A DNA stretch of 64,000 nt from Paenibacillus macquariensis (GTDB lineage Bacteria; Bacillota; Bacilli; Paenibacillales; Paenibacillaceae): NCBI RefSeq assembly GCF_900156375.1, contig NZ_FTNK01000015.1:91288-155287 (forward strand), written 5' to 3'. A program made the translations under genes and the position numbers. Shown here piece after piece: positions 25,979 to 35,489 of this stretch. Within the stretch, counting starts at the first letter, position 1; every line of letters begins with the position of its first letter. The notes under the pieces were generated by a model that made no database searches, was not told the DNA's origin, and saw nothing but the letters and a program-made list of their open reading frames with translations.

Positions 25979-27673
25979 ATGGGATTGGCTACGAAGATTA
26001 CATTGAAGTTAATTGCCCTTCTCATGGTGGTAGGTGCCTCAATCAGTATATTTGCATATCAAATAACCTATAGACAAGTGGATGATGCACTTGGAATTGA
26101 AACCGTTGGCTGTGCGAACATCACTTCTGGGCTGGTTAAGCAGGAAGACATCTTAGCTCTTACTCATGGAGACACTAGCGTACTTAGTAAAGTTGAGACA
26201 AACATAGACTGGATCATACATAAGAAACCTCTATTTAAAGAAGCATTTATTCTATCTCTAGATGGCAAGATTTTAGCTGCGGACAGTAATTTCAAACAAC
26301 GGGGATACAAAGCAGGGGACACATTTTACTTCAATAAAGCAGATCAGGATATGATAAACAGTATGAAACATGCTATCTCTTCCAAAGTGTATACATATGA
26401 TCAGATCACATTAAAAACAGGATACGGCCCTATCTATAAAGACAATGATTCCAGTAAAGAGATGCTAGGTTTGCTTGCGATTAATGTTGATGCCTCTCTA
26501 ATTCACCAAAGAACCGTTGAAATACTCATCAAACCATTTATTGTAGGTGCTATCCTATTCACACTGGCTGCACTTGCTGTATTCATCATCATCCGTAGAG
26601 CAGTAAGACCCCTATCCGCCCTATCTGCTAGTGTTCATCGTATCGCTGAGGGAGACTTAACCCTTGCGCTATTACGGTTTAAGAGTAAGGACGAAATCGG
26701 GCGATTAACCACAGACATTAATACCATGACAATTAATCTACAAAATCTAATTCGAGAAGTTAACACTGCATCTCATCACGTTGCCTCGTCTTCAGAAGAA
26801 TTATCCGCAAGCTCCAAACAGACTGGAGAAACAGGTCAACAAACGGTCATTATCATTGATGATATGGCTGATGGGGCAGAGAAACAGTTGCTAAGCCTAG
26901 AAATGAGTTCGCAAAAGATTGCAGAAATGTCAACGTTCATTTCAAATATCTCCATAAGTACAGAACAAGCACGGCTCTCCGCCGCTGACAATTTGCAAAG
27001 AGCTCGCGCAGGAAGAATATCTATGAATGAGACCGTTGATCAAATGGATCACATGAATGAGAGTATTCAAGAATTGTCATTAACGATTCAAAGCTTAAAG
27101 GATTATTCGCAAGAAATCAGCCATATGCTCGATGTTATGACAGGGATATCAGCAGAGACAAATTTACTAGCTTTGAATGCTGCTATTGAAGCTGCTCGTG
27201 CAGGGGAGCAAGGCAGAGGTTTCGCTGTTGTAGCCAATTCGGTAAGGAAATTGTCTGAAAGTTCAGCACAATCCGCACAAGAGATTACAGTAGTCGTAAA
27301 TAAGACCTTATCACTCATGGAGACTGCTAGTAACAATATGCTAGATACAGCCGCACAAGTGACCGAAGAATCTAAACGAATCTCTGATGTCGGAGCCTCT
27401 TTGGAACAAATCGAGGCTTCGGCAGCCATCATCACCGAGCAAAATGAGCATGTATCCATCGCCGTCCATCAGTTGTCCGAACGTGCGAATATCCTGGTTG
27501 GAACCGCTCATGTTCTTGTAGAGGTAGCCCAACAAACACGAGATGGCGCACAGAGTGTATCTGCTGCCTCCGAGCAGCAGCTCGCGTCCATGGAAGAAAT
27601 CGATGCCTCTGCTACCTTCCTTTCGGTGATGTCTGAGCAGCTGCATGTCCTCATCGAACGCTTCAAAATATAA
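25979..27673 (+). CDS. Methyl-accepting chemotaxis protein
   Basis: A 564-residue transmembrane chemoreceptor. TM1 is at about 8-28, an extracellular sensor at 30-180 resembling a single Cache domain (FKEAFILSLDGKILAADSNF), TM2 at 183-205, HAMP at 205-258 (RRAVRPLSALSASVHRIAEGDL), then a long signalling coiled coil. The conserved hairpin tip reads ETNLLALNAAIEAARAGEQGRGFAVVANSVRKLSESS, where it binds CheA/CheW. The ligand is unknown. SD ACAGGAGG precedes the ATG. It is divergent from the cytochrome bd operon and shares its FNR-box region, so an aerotaxis or redox link is possible but only inferred. Confidence 0.93.
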   Translation: MGLATKITLKLIALLMVVGASISIFAYQITYRQVDDALGIETVGCANITSGLVKQEDILALTHGDTSVLSKVETNIDWIIHKKPLFKEAFILSLDGKILAADSNFKQRGYKAGDTFYFNKADQDMINSMKHAISSKVYTYDQITLKTGYGPIYKDNDSSKEMLGLLAINVDASLIHQRTVEILIKPFIVGAILFTLAALAVFIIIRRAVRPLSALSASVHRIAEGDLTLALLRFKSKDEIGRLTTDINTMTINLQNLIREVNTASHHVASSSEELSASSKQTGETGQQTVIIIDDMADGAEKQLLSLEMSSQKIAEMSTFISNISISTEQARLSAADNLQRARAGRISMNETVDQMDHMNESIQELSLTIQSLKDYSQEISHMLDVMTGISAETNLLALNAAIEAARAGEQGRGFAVVANSVRKLSESSAQSAQEITVVVNKTLSLMETASNNMLDTAAQVTEESKRISDVGASLEQIEASAAIITEQNEHVSIAVHQLSERANILVGTAHVLVEVAQQTRDGAQSVSAASEQQLASMEEIDASATFLSVMSEQLHVLIERFKI

Positions 27674-27685
27674 ATGGTAATATAC

Positions 27686-27733
27686 CAAAAAAGGAACAGC
27701 CGATGGAGTGATCCATCAACTGTTCCTTTTTTG
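27686..27733. terminator. Bidirectional terminator after the chemoreceptor gene
   Basis: AAAAAAGGAACAG pairs with CTGTTCCTTTTTT, with an inner GATGGA/TCCATC stem. It lies between convergent genes and has A/T runs on both sides. Confidence 0.9.
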
Positions 27734-27756
27734 GAAAGTTGAAAGGTAGCCTTTCT

Positions 27757-28239
27757 TTAAGATTCCCGTTCCACAAAGTACTTGTTGGTCATATACCAAG
27801 CTTCGCCTTTATCGGTAGGAACCTTCCCTTTCTTTTTATCCATGAATACAATCTCTTTACACTTCGAACAAAACCACTTCGTTGTATAATATTGCGAGTA
27901 TGTTGTATAAGTTGTTCCACATTTACAGTCAACCTTAAAGAATACAAGATTCTCTTCATAGGCTTGTGAAAGTTCATCATTCTTCTCTTGATCTCCTGCT
28001 GATATCGGCCTGATCATCTCAACATAGTTAGAGAATCGATTCTGCACTTTGAAGTCCGCGACAAGCTCAGGGTTAAGACCGAAAAATTCTTTACCAATGG
28101 CAGTAATAAATTTCGTATTCGATCTATAACTCTCTAACCACTCTTGAATTTGCTTATTAGATAAAGGAACTGTACCTTTAATACCACTGTTCAAGGTATA
28201 TGTCATGATCGATAAATTCTCGTTGTCTTCATAATACAT
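27757..28239 (-). CDS. Unknown protein with C-terminal zinc-ribbon motif
   Basis: 160 residues. The N-terminal 100 residues are mixed alpha/beta with no motif I recognise (SNKQIQEWLESYRSNTKFI, then PELVADFKVQNRF). Residues 113-137 hold a CxC...CxxC pattern (CKCGTTY and FCSKCKE) that would form a zinc ribbon. SD AAGGAGG is 10 bases before the ATG. It stands alone between the chemoreceptor and an ABC-2 permease; nothing in the context suggests a function. Confidence 0.65.
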   Translation of the reverse strand: MYYEDNENLSIMTYTLNSGIKGTVPLSNKQIQEWLESYRSNTKFITAIGKEFFGLNPELVADFKVQNRFSNYVEMIRPISAGDQEKNDELSQAYEENLVFFKVDCKCGTTYTTYSQYYTTKWFCSKCKEIVFMDKKKGKVPTDKGEAWYMTNKYFVERES

Positions 28240-28349
28240 TAATGTGGAACCTCCTTAATGATAACTTTTATAATGTACTACTTCTGCAACAGATAATCAA
28301 AAGGATGAATTAGGTAATAGATTTCATCCTAGATCGACACACCCTGTAA

Positions 28350-30002
28350 CTATGGTATTACATTATCCCAGGTGATTCGAAAGGCTCGTCTCCAACTAAC
28401 CAAATTCACAAATATAAGAAGTATCATATAGATGTAGACGCCATAATTTACAGCGGTACTTAGGAGATGACAGACTGCAAATAACGCTAGAATCACCATG
28501 AGTACTAAGATGGGAATCCGTTCACCCTTTCCTGAGACCTGATAGGGCTCTGAGAAAGGAACAGCCTTTCTTAACATTAGAAATGAAACCACGGTATACA
28601 GACATATACTCAATAGAAATACAACGACGTCAGGAATAATTCTTAATCCGTAAACCGCGATAAATATGATGCTTACGAATAGGATTAATGGTACAAACAA
28701 CTTGACTAGGATCGCTTTGAGACTGCCTTTAAATATTGGAGCTAGCTCTCGAACCGGCATGACTTTATAGATCCAGGCCCCTTTGTAGCTGTCCGAGAAT
28801 TTCAACATGATCATCACCGATGGAATAAATAATGCCGCAGCATACATCAGTAAATAACTTTTACTAGAAGATACCTTGTCCCATTCTTGAAACTGCAAAG
28901 AATTAAATAGAAATATAAACGGAAATACAAGAGAAAGGCCTAACGATGGATACACCCTCAACTTGAAGTTCCGGTCATTACGTATCATATCTGAGGTAAA
29001 CCGAAAGAACATTCGCTCTTCCTGCGTCGAACAGATAAATCTTAATATCCCCATGCCCTTAGGACGTCCCACCCTCTTTCTCGTTCCACTATTATCACTA
29101 AGTTTCTGTAGATTCCTCTCAAATGAGGGCATGCACCTAGCATATATATAAACAGATATTAGAGGTACCAATACAGCCATAAGAGAGAAAATCAGAAAAA
29201 CCTTGTTACGGTCTCCGTGAATAAATAGTTCAAAGGGCGCTGCAAACCATACAGGAATAATAAAATACTGCCACCATTTCCCATCAAATACATAATTAAA
29301 GTCTACGATACTAAATAATCGTGATACGAATTGGTAGCCGATCGTCATAACCAAGGTTAAGCCAATTTGCACATAATTAATGATATCTTTCAATTTCTCT
29401 CCATCAAAAAACTGAAGCACAACGAGATATAACAACGCCGTTAATACCACAATCAAGATATCTATAAATACCAGTTCAAAGAGGAAGATTACTGAAAACA
29501 TAATCCCATGGCGGATGGTACCACCAATAAGTGGAGCGATAGCAAGTGCCGCCGTAATGAAGAAAAGATAAATACTAATATGTATAATTTTAGCGGCATG
29601 AATGGTTCTTGCATTTACGGGTTTCGTGTCGAGTATCGTCTTGTCTCTAATATCTAAAAGAACGGATGAGAAGTCGGATATTAATGAAGTCAGTACCATG
29701 AAGATCAGAATCCCGAATACGAGACTCATTTGAAATATGAAGTTGTCACTCATCATAACAACAGGTGCTAAGACTACTGTACCCAACAAGAGATATAGCC
29801 ACATGGATCGCAAAAATTTATTCTGATCATCCTTCTCGGGATCTTGACGCGATCCTGTATTCCCGAGCATAGTCGGTACTCTTCTACCATCCATCGTCAA
29901 CTTCATTTGTAGGATTCTTCTCATGATCACATATTGAATTCCGAATTTCTCAAAAAGAAGACGAAACCGATCCAATACTTTCAATGTTCTGAATTCATTC
30001 AT
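28350..30002 (-). CDS. ABC-2-type transporter permease
   Basis: A 550-residue, very hydrophobic protein with about twelve membrane segments and a soluble N-terminal stretch of about 65 residues. The length, the paired six-helix blocks and the ATPase gene 3 bases upstream identify it as the membrane subunit of an ABC-2-type exporter, similar to large YthQ-like Bacillales permeases. Substrate unknown. The ATPase gene that should energise it carries an in-frame stop near its end. It is not clear whether this permease is still used; its own reading frame is intact. No terminator is visible after its stop codon. Confidence 0.75.
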   Translation of the reverse strand: MNEFRTLKVLDRFRLLFEKFGIQYVIMRRILQMKLTMDGRRVPTMLGNTGSRQDPEKDDQNKFLRSMWLYLLLGTVVLAPVVMMSDNFIFQMSLVFGILIFMVLTSLISDFSSVLLDIRDKTILDTKPVNARTIHAAKIIHISIYLFFITAALAIAPLIGGTIRHGIMFSVIFLFELVFIDILIVVLTALLYLVVLQFFDGEKLKDIINYVQIGLTLVMTIGYQFVSRLFSIVDFNYVFDGKWWQYFIIPVWFAAPFELFIHGDRNKVFLIFSLMAVLVPLISVYIYARCMPSFERNLQKLSDNSGTRKRVGRPKGMGILRFICSTQEERMFFRFTSDMIRNDRNFKLRVYPSLGLSLVFPFIFLFNSLQFQEWDKVSSSKSYLLMYAAALFIPSVMIMLKFSDSYKGAWIYKVMPVRELAPIFKGSLKAILVKLFVPLILFVSIIFIAVYGLRIIPDVVVFLLSICLYTVVSFLMLRKAVPFSEPYQVSGKGERIPILVLMVILALFAVCHLLSTAVNYGVYIYMILLIFVNLVSWRRAFRITWDNVIP

Positions 30003-30005
30003 CGA

Positions 30006-30800
30006 TTACACCTCTTGTACAATAGAGACCATACGCTTGGCTATGTCTTTATGATCGTGAGATCCGGTGAGTTGACTGAATACTTGCTCCAGAGATCCTT
30101 CCTTGGATTGTTGTTGCAGTTCGTGAAAGCTACCATCTGCTATGATCTTTCAGTTATCTAGTAAAATAATGCGGTTGCTGATCTTCTCTACCACATCCAT
30201 AATGTGAGAGGAATAGAAGATGGTCTTGCCTTGAGCGGCTAAACAAGCTAGTAATTCTTTCACAACCATGACACTATTGGCATCTAGTCCGCTCAGAGGT
30301 TCATCTAAGAATAGAATCTCAGGATTATGTATTAAGCTTGCGATCAATAGTACCTTCTGCTTCATCCCTTTGGAAAAGGAGGAAATTCGTGATCCGTACA
30401 TGTGGTCTAATTCAAAGCTAGTCATTAATTGAAATGCTTTCTGGTCCGCTCGGGTATATTCCAACCCATATAATTGCCCAATAAACGTTAAGTATTCTTG
30501 TGCTGTGAGGCTTTCATAAATATCAGCGACCTCAGGTACATAGCCGATCTTCCTCTTATATTCAACGTCTCCATCTGAAATATCTCTTCCTAGAATCTTT
30601 ACGTCGCCCTTGTATTCACCTATAAGCCCAAGCAATACCTTCACTGTCGTGCTTTTCCCCGCTCCATTAGGTCCAATATATCCAATAATTTGCCCTTTGA
30701 AGACATTTAGGTTAATCCCATGTAGAACCGTCTTATTACCATAATTCAAGACCAGATCACGGATAGAAATGATGGGTTCGCCTACATATTCCAATTTCAT
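30006..30800 (-). pseudogene. ABC transporter ATPase with in-frame TGA near the C-terminus
   Basis: Starts at ATG 30800 behind AGAGAGG. Residues 1-216 contain a full nucleotide-binding domain: GPNGAGKST Walker A, SFSKGMKQKV signature, ILFLDEP Walker B and the H-loop SSH. The frame then hits TGA (30150-30152) in LDN-stop-KIIADGS, where relatives read LDNGKI; a single GGA to TGA change explains it. Beyond the stop the same frame continues for 47 codons with clearly homologous sequence (SLEQVFSQLTG) to TAA at 30006-30008, 3 bases before the permease ATG. Either a recent nonsense mutation, a sequencing error or read-through. The truncated product keeps every ATPase motif and might still act. Confidence 0.8.
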
Positions 30801-31027
30801 TCGCTCCTCTCTAAGGATATCCACATTTTGGTATATACTTACTATACATGTTCTAAATATCCTTTTAAACCTATATATTTGAATCATTAAATATATTATT
30901 CCTTTAACAATTAAAATGAGAGACTACAAATAGGGGAGGTGCGTCCTCCTCATCCTACAGTGGCAAAATACACGTTTAATATATCTCGGATTCCAATAAT
31001 AGTATATCGTTTATATAATGGATCATC

Positions 31028-31059
31028 AAAATACCTGATTCAACTTCCATCAGGTATTT
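31028..31059. terminator. Hairpin terminator downstream of the ATP-grasp gene
   Basis: AAATACCTGAT pairs with ATCAGGTATTT over a 10-base loop; the T-run is short on either strand. The remainder of 30801-31102 shows only a small GC-rich stem near 30936-30955 and no gene. Confidence 0.6.
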
Positions 31060-31102
31060 CAAGGTGTCTTAACTTATTAAGGAAGGCATGATGAATCCGA
31101 TA

Positions 31103-31858
31103 CTATTTTTTCTTTTTCAAGATACGAATAGGTGCCTTTAACCCTCTATACCTCATTACCTTCCGAAATACAGATTTATCGGCAAGTTTCTTGAAGATAT
31201 ACGGGTCAGGATTCGTATTCACCTCAATAATCCATGGCTTCATGGTCACATCAAGTCCAACATCAACACCAACTTGTCGATAATCGGGATATTTCTGCCG
31301 AAGTTGCTTGGCGATCATGACACCCAATTTACTCATTTTCTCTATTACCGATTTCTGTTCATTCAACGATAGATGTGAAGATAACAATTTCTCAATGTTC
31401 ACGAGTTGACCACCACTATGATAGTTCGTTACGATTTTCCCAAGGTGGGCTACTCTACCAATAATGCCTGTCGTCTCCCAGACTGCCTTAGGATTCAGCT
31501 GAACCATAACTCGAACGTCAAATCTACGTTTTTGATATTTCAGTAAATGGATACCCATCTGTACCAAATAACTTCTCTTCTTCGTGACCTTCTTTAAAGA
31601 TTGAAAAAAAGAAGTATAGTCTTTAAACGTTCGCTTATTCATTTCAATCTGATACTGATATTTATTTACCCCTTGCTTCAATACCTCCGCACGTATAACC
31701 CCATTACCATACGTACCTCGTTCAGGCTTGATATAGACCATCTCATATTTAGCTAACATGGACGAAAGGTTTCGACTCGTTAATCTTTGTGTCATTGGAA
31801 TGTATTGGCTTATCTCGCTGTGACTTAGTAATGCATTTGTTTTGAGCCATTTACTCAT
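31103..31858 (-). CDS. YheC/YheD-type ATP-grasp protein (spore-coat associated)
   Basis: 251 residues from ATG 31858, 6 bases after AAAGGGA. The sequence YIKPERGTYGNGVIRAEV and the C-terminal VGVDVGLDVTMKPWIIEVNTNPDPY are characteristic of the YheC/YheD family of Bacillales, which have an ATP-grasp fold. B. subtilis members are spore-coat-associated proteins of unknown chemistry. The closing IEVNTNPD motif provides the metal/ATP ligands of the fold. It is divergent from a spore-coat-like glycosyltransferase 200 bases away, which supports a sporulation setting. Reaction and partner unknown. Confidence 0.85.
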   Translation of the reverse strand: MSKWLKTNALLSHSEISQYIPMTQRLTSRNLSSMLAKYEMVYIKPERGTYGNGVIRAEVLKQGVNKYQYQIEMNKRTFKDYTSFFQSLKKVTKKRSYLVQMGIHLLKYQKRRFDVRVMVQLNPKAVWETTGIIGRVAHLGKIVTNYHSGGQLVNIEKLLSSHLSLNEQKSVIEKMSKLGVMIAKQLRQKYPDYRQVGVDVGLDVTMKPWIIEVNTNPDPYIFKKLADKSVFRKVMRYRGLKAPIRILKKKK

Positions 31859-32074
31859 AATCGTTCCCTTTCTTTTCCCCTTCATATCCAACCTCACTTT
31901 CCTTGAATGAATTGAACTACAGCGATCATGACCACCTCAACAATCCCAAAATCTATATATTATATTCAGCCCTATACTTCTTTGCATAGACCATAAGACC
32001 ATACCTTTTCAAAAGAAACAGCATATCTTAGAGAAACAACTTCGTTGTACCTGACAGATAGGGAGGATAGAACT

Positions 32075-33169
32075 ATGCACATTCTTATCGTTGCCCCAGA
32101 GCAAATACCCGTTCCAGGTAGCGGTTCTGTAGAAATATGTATTCTCGCAATAGCTAAGCAACTCTCAACCAAACATCAAGTTACCATTATCAGCAGACGT
32201 ACCCGTTCTTTAGCCCATGAGAGTCAGATCGGTCATGTCAAAATTATTCGAGTAGCCTCAGGAAGTACTTCAACTTATATTTCTTCTGTACTTAACTATA
32301 TGAAAGGGAGAACCTATGACTTTATTCAAGTCGATAATCGTCCATACTATATGGCTCGCATTAAACAAGCTTTCCCACACACACCTGTCTCTTTATTCCT
32401 TCACTCTTTAACGTTTGTTCCTCTTAAGCCACAAATATCAAAACATTTAAGAAAAGCAGATCTTATCATCGCTAATAGCCGTTCACTTCAGCAAAAACTA
32501 ACCTCACGGTTCCCCCATGTAGCAAAGAACATTCGTATCGTTGAGTTAGGCGTCGATGTCTATCGGTTCCGCTCAAGCACAGTAGCTGAGAAAAAAAAAT
32601 GTAGAAAAGAATATAGACTTGGGAATGCCTTCACCATTCTTTTTGTAGGGAGAGTCATTCCGCAAAAGGGAGTTCCAGTACTCATTAAAGCCTCACATCT
32701 TGTGCGTAAACACATACCCGTACAACTGGTTGTAGTGGGTAGAGCAAGCCCATCCTACTTGAGGCGCCTTAAGCGACAGGCTCGAGCCTTAGGCGTACCC
32801 ATGAAATATATAGGGAAAATACCCCATGCCAAGATTCATAAGCTATACCATCTAGCAGACTGCTTCGTCTGTCCATCTCAGAAACACGAAGCCTTTGGCC
32901 TCGTTAATATAGAAGCTATGGCCTCGGGGGTTCCTGTTATTGCCTCACGAAATGGAGGGATTCAGGAGATCGTAAATCATGGACACAATGGTTACCTAGT
33001 AACTCAATATCACAGACCCGAAGGGTTCGCAGACTATCTGCTTAAATTAGCTCAGAATAAAAATCTCAGAAGAAACATGGGTAAGAATGGGCGCGCTGAT
33101 GTACTGCAACAATTCACATGGAACCAGACTGCAGCGAAGCTGTCCGCTCTCTATTACAAGGAACAATAA
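32075..33169 (+). CDS. GT4-family glycosyltransferase (CotSA-like)
   Basis: 364 residues from ATG 32075, 8 bases after AGGGAGG. A GT-B fold retaining glycosyltransferase: N-terminal acceptor domain (MHILIVAPEQIPVPGSGSVE, 1-165) and C-terminal GT4 domain (170-360) with FVGRVIPQKGVPVLI, QKHEAFGLVNIEAMASGVPVIAS (the E-x7-E nucleotide-sugar motif) and GIQEIV. The opening resembles spore-coat CotSA-type enzymes, which fits the YheC/D-like gene next door. Donor and acceptor are not deducible. Confidence 0.85.
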   Translation: MHILIVAPEQIPVPGSGSVEICILAIAKQLSTKHQVTIISRRTRSLAHESQIGHVKIIRVASGSTSTYISSVLNYMKGRTYDFIQVDNRPYYMARIKQAFPHTPVSLFLHSLTFVPLKPQISKHLRKADLIIANSRSLQQKLTSRFPHVAKNIRIVELGVDVYRFRSSTVAEKKKCRKEYRLGNAFTILFVGRVIPQKGVPVLIKASHLVRKHIPVQLVVVGRASPSYLRRLKRQARALGVPMKYIGKIPHAKIHKLYHLADCFVCPSQKHEAFGLVNIEAMASGVPVIASRNGGIQEIVNHGHNGYLVTQYHRPEGFADYLLKLAQNKNLRRNMGKNGRADVLQQFTWNQTAAKLSALYYKEQ

Positions 33170-33205
33170 CAACAGGCACCTCAAATTCGAGGTGCCTGTT
33201 GTTAT
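33166..33205 (+). terminator. Terminator after the glycosyltransferase gene
   Basis: Perfect arms ATAACAACAGGCACCTC and GAGGTGCCTGTTGTTAT with a short AAATTC loop, starting at the stop codon. Confidence 0.9.
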
Positions 33206-33244
33206 GAAATCCCCTAGTGACCTAGAAAACTTATGATTGAATCC

Positions 33245-33281
33245 TATAAAAAAACCTGCCGAGATCATGTTCTCGGCAGGT
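33245..33281 (-). terminator. Terminator for the small gene at 33301-33555
   Basis: CCTGCCGAGA pairs with TCTCGGCAGG; on the minus strand the stem is followed by seven T. Confidence 0.85.
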
Positions 33282-33300
33282 AATAGGTTACTATCCTTTA

Positions 33301-33555
33301 TTAGAAAAAGAATCTTCTTCTAGGTGTTGCCACTAGCACTATCGCAAGTAAATCGAAGAGGACTAATGGAAGAATGAATGGTGCAAATGAGGTATGAGCT
33401 TTGTTATGACTCTTAACAGAAGAAACCTTCAGGTACATTTTTGTAGAACTTACCTTGATAATTTCCCCATAAAAAGTACTTCCATACTTTGTTTTGACCT
33501 TAACATGTTTATTTAGGTGCTTTCTAGCAGTTCTGTAATGGGATTTAGTTGACAT
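33301..33555 (-). CDS. Small protein: basic beta-rich N-terminus plus membrane segment
   Basis: 84 residues from ATG 33555 (MSTKSHYRTARKHLNKHVKV). The first half looks like a small barrel (VKTKYGSTFYGEIIKVSSTKMYLKV); the second half has one hydrophobic span (FAPFILPLVLFDLLAIVLV) and ends in the basic PRRRFFF. Similar short proteins occur in Bacillales with no known function that I can recall. It follows the siderophore-binding protein gene, separated by a perfect 12-bp hairpin whose 3' arm abuts this gene's SD, and has its own terminator. Confidence 0.65.
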   Translation of the reverse strand: MSTKSHYRTARKHLNKHVKVKTKYGSTFYGEIIKVSSTKMYLKVSSVKSHNKAHTSFAPFILPLVLFDLLAIVLVATPRRRFFF

Positions 33556-33568
33556 GAATGATGCCCCT

Positions 33569-33603
33569 CCCTTCCATCCCAATATATGAACGGGATGGAA
33601 GGG
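33569..33603 (-). promoter_or_regulatory. Perfect 12-bp hairpin next to the SD of the small gene
   Basis: CCCTTCCATCCC (33569-33580) pairs with GGGATGGAAGGG (33592-33603) across an 11-base loop. It lies between the siderophore-binding-protein stop codon (33619) and the SD of the gene starting at 33555. It lacks a U-run. On the minus strand the 3' arm runs directly into the GGGAGGGG SD, so it may attenuate, protect or hide the SD. Confidence 0.55.
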
Positions 33604-33618
33604 CGGTGTGGGCAGTTA

Positions 33619-34605
33619 TTACTTAATCGCTGCACCAATTTCATTAATCATTTCTTCCATGGATACAAGTCCACCACCGGATAGGTACCAGTAGTTAGGA
33701 TCAAGATAGACAATATGTCCTTCTTTGAAAGCCTTCGTATTCTTCACTAGATCGTTCTCAATAGTATCCTTAGCAGGAGCTGTTTTTGTACCTTTAGTTG
33801 CAACAGCACTGTCACGATCTACTACAAATAGATAGTCCGGATTCTTCTCTGCTACGAACTCAGAAGTGACACTTTGTCCGTGAGTGGACACTTCGATCTT
33901 AGGATCTGCTGGTGTAAACCCTAATACATCATGAATAATTCCGAATCTGGAACCAGGTCCATATGCGCTTAGTTTACCCTCATTAGCAAGTACAATGAGT
34001 CCATTCTTACCACTTGCTGTTGCTTTATCATGAATATCTTTAATGGAAGCATCAATCTTAACTAGCGCTTCATCAATCTCTGCTTGTTTATCAAAGATTT
34101 GACCTAGCGTATTCATATTTTCTTTGAAAGATTCTACTAATTTTGCATTGTCTACGCCTAGGAAAATCGTTGGAGCTATTTTATTCAACTCTTCATAAGC
34201 AGGCTCTTGTCTTCCAGAGATAATGATAAGGTCAGGATCAAGCGCATTGATTTTCTCGAAATCAGGCTCTTTCAAGCTTCCTACGTTAGCATATTTCTTA
34301 TCTTCATATTTCTTAAGGTATGGAGGGATGTTAGCTTGTGGTACGCCAGCTACCTCAACACCTAATTTATCAAGAGAATCCAATATGCCGAAGTCAAACA
34401 CTACGACTTTCTTAGGGTTGGTCTGTACTTTAGCTTCGCCTAGTTTGTGTTTGATCGTCAATTCTTTGCTCTCTGTTGGTGTTGCTGCATTCGTCTTATT
34501 CCCTGCTGGCTCTGTCGTTTCTGTCTTAGCATTATTATTGCCGCATGCAGCCATTACTACAGCCATCATTACAGTCATTATGATCATGAGTACGTTCTTT
34601 TTCAA
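33619..34605 (-). CDS. yclQ: Siderophore-binding lipoprotein (YclQ-like, petrobactin type)
   Basis: 328 residues with a lipoprotein signal (MKKNVLMIIMTVMMAVVMAAC, lipid at C21). The rest is a periplasmic-binding-protein fold of the FhuD/BtuF class: VVFDFGILDSLDKLGVEVAGVP, DLIIISGRQEP, and the C-terminal IVYLDPNYWYLSGGGLVSMEEM typical of YclQ/FatB proteins that bind petrobactin and other catecholate siderophores. It is the last gene of a four-gene uptake operon in the same order as B. subtilis yclNOPQ. A 125-base gap separates it from the ATPase gene, and no terminator is visible there. Confidence 0.88.
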   Translation of the reverse strand: MKKNVLMIIMTVMMAVVMAACGNNNAKTETTEPAGNKTNAATPTESKELTIKHKLGEAKVQTNPKKVVVFDFGILDSLDKLGVEVAGVPQANIPPYLKKYEDKKYANVGSLKEPDFEKINALDPDLIIISGRQEPAYEELNKIAPTIFLGVDNAKLVESFKENMNTLGQIFDKQAEIDEALVKIDASIKDIHDKATASGKNGLIVLANEGKLSAYGPGSRFGIIHDVLGFTPADPKIEVSTHGQSVTSEFVAEKNPDYLFVVDRDSAVATKGTKTAPAKDTIENDLVKNTKAFKEGHIVYLDPNYWYLSGGGLVSMEEMINEIGAAIK

Positions 34606-34730
34606 TTCAATTCACTCCTAGCTTGTATTTGTAATGCTATTAAAATCATTGATGATCCGTAAACTCCACACTGGCGCCTTTACATATGGGGTGTACAAAC
34701 ATCATAATTTCCCAAATTAAAGTTCCTCAT

Positions 34731-35489
34731 TTAAGCGAAATACACACATATTTTATTGTCATTGATATCTTCAATATGAATATCCATACCATACACATCT
34801 TGGAGGACTTTATTATCAATAATATCTTGTGTAGCACCCTCTTTAACGATTCGTCCATCCTTAAGGGCAACGATATAATCTGAATAGACGGAGGCGAAAT
34901 TAATATCATGGATAACGATAATGACCGTTTTCCCCAGTTCATCAACCATCCGTCTTAGCACTTTCATAATCTGTACGGAGTGTTTCATATCTAGATTGTT
35001 GAGCGGTTCATCTAGCAAAATATAATCTGTATTCTGCGCAATGACCATGGCGATATATGCTCGTTGGTTCTGTCCACCACTTAATTGATCTAAGTATTTG
35101 TCTTGAATGTCTTCAAGATCCATGTATGCAATCGCATCATTCACATACTTCCAGTCTTCCGTGGTTAACCTGCCTTGCGAATATGGAAATCTTCCAAAGC
35201 TCACTAGTTCCTTAATGGTCAATCGAATGTTAATATTGTTCGACTGTTTCAGAATGGAGATTTGCTTAGCTAGATCATTACTCTTAATCTTGCTAATATC
35301 CCGTCCTTCAATGAGAATCTCACCTTGATCCTTCGTTGTAAGACGACTGATCATCGAGAGAAGCGTACTTTTCCCTGCACCGTTAGGTCCTATAAAAGAA
35401 GTAATCGTACCCTTCGTAACCTGAAGTGAAACTTGATCGACGACATGTTTACCTGCATACTGTTTAGAAACATTTCTTACTTCTATCAC
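34731..35489 (-). CDS. yclP: Siderophore ABC transporter ATPase (YclP-like)
   Basis: 252 residues with Walker A GPNGAGKST, signature LSGGQNQRAYIAM, Walker B YILLDEPLNNLD and the H-loop VIHD, in the FepC/FhuC-like class. It energises iron-siderophore import through the two permeases encoded just upstream. Its ATG overlaps the stop of the second permease gene (ATGA). Confidence 0.92.
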   Translation of the reverse strand: MIEVRNVSKQYAGKHVVDQVSLQVTKGTITSFIGPNGAGKSTLLSMISRLTTKDQGEILIEGRDISKIKSNDLAKQISILKQSNNINIRLTIKELVSFGRFPYSQGRLTTEDWKYVNDAIAYMDLEDIQDKYLDQLSGGQNQRAYIAMVIAQNTDYILLDEPLNNLDMKHSVQIMKVLRRMVDELGKTVIIVIHDINFASVYSDYIVALKDGRIVKEGATQDIIDNKVLQDVYGMDIHIEDINDNKICVYFA

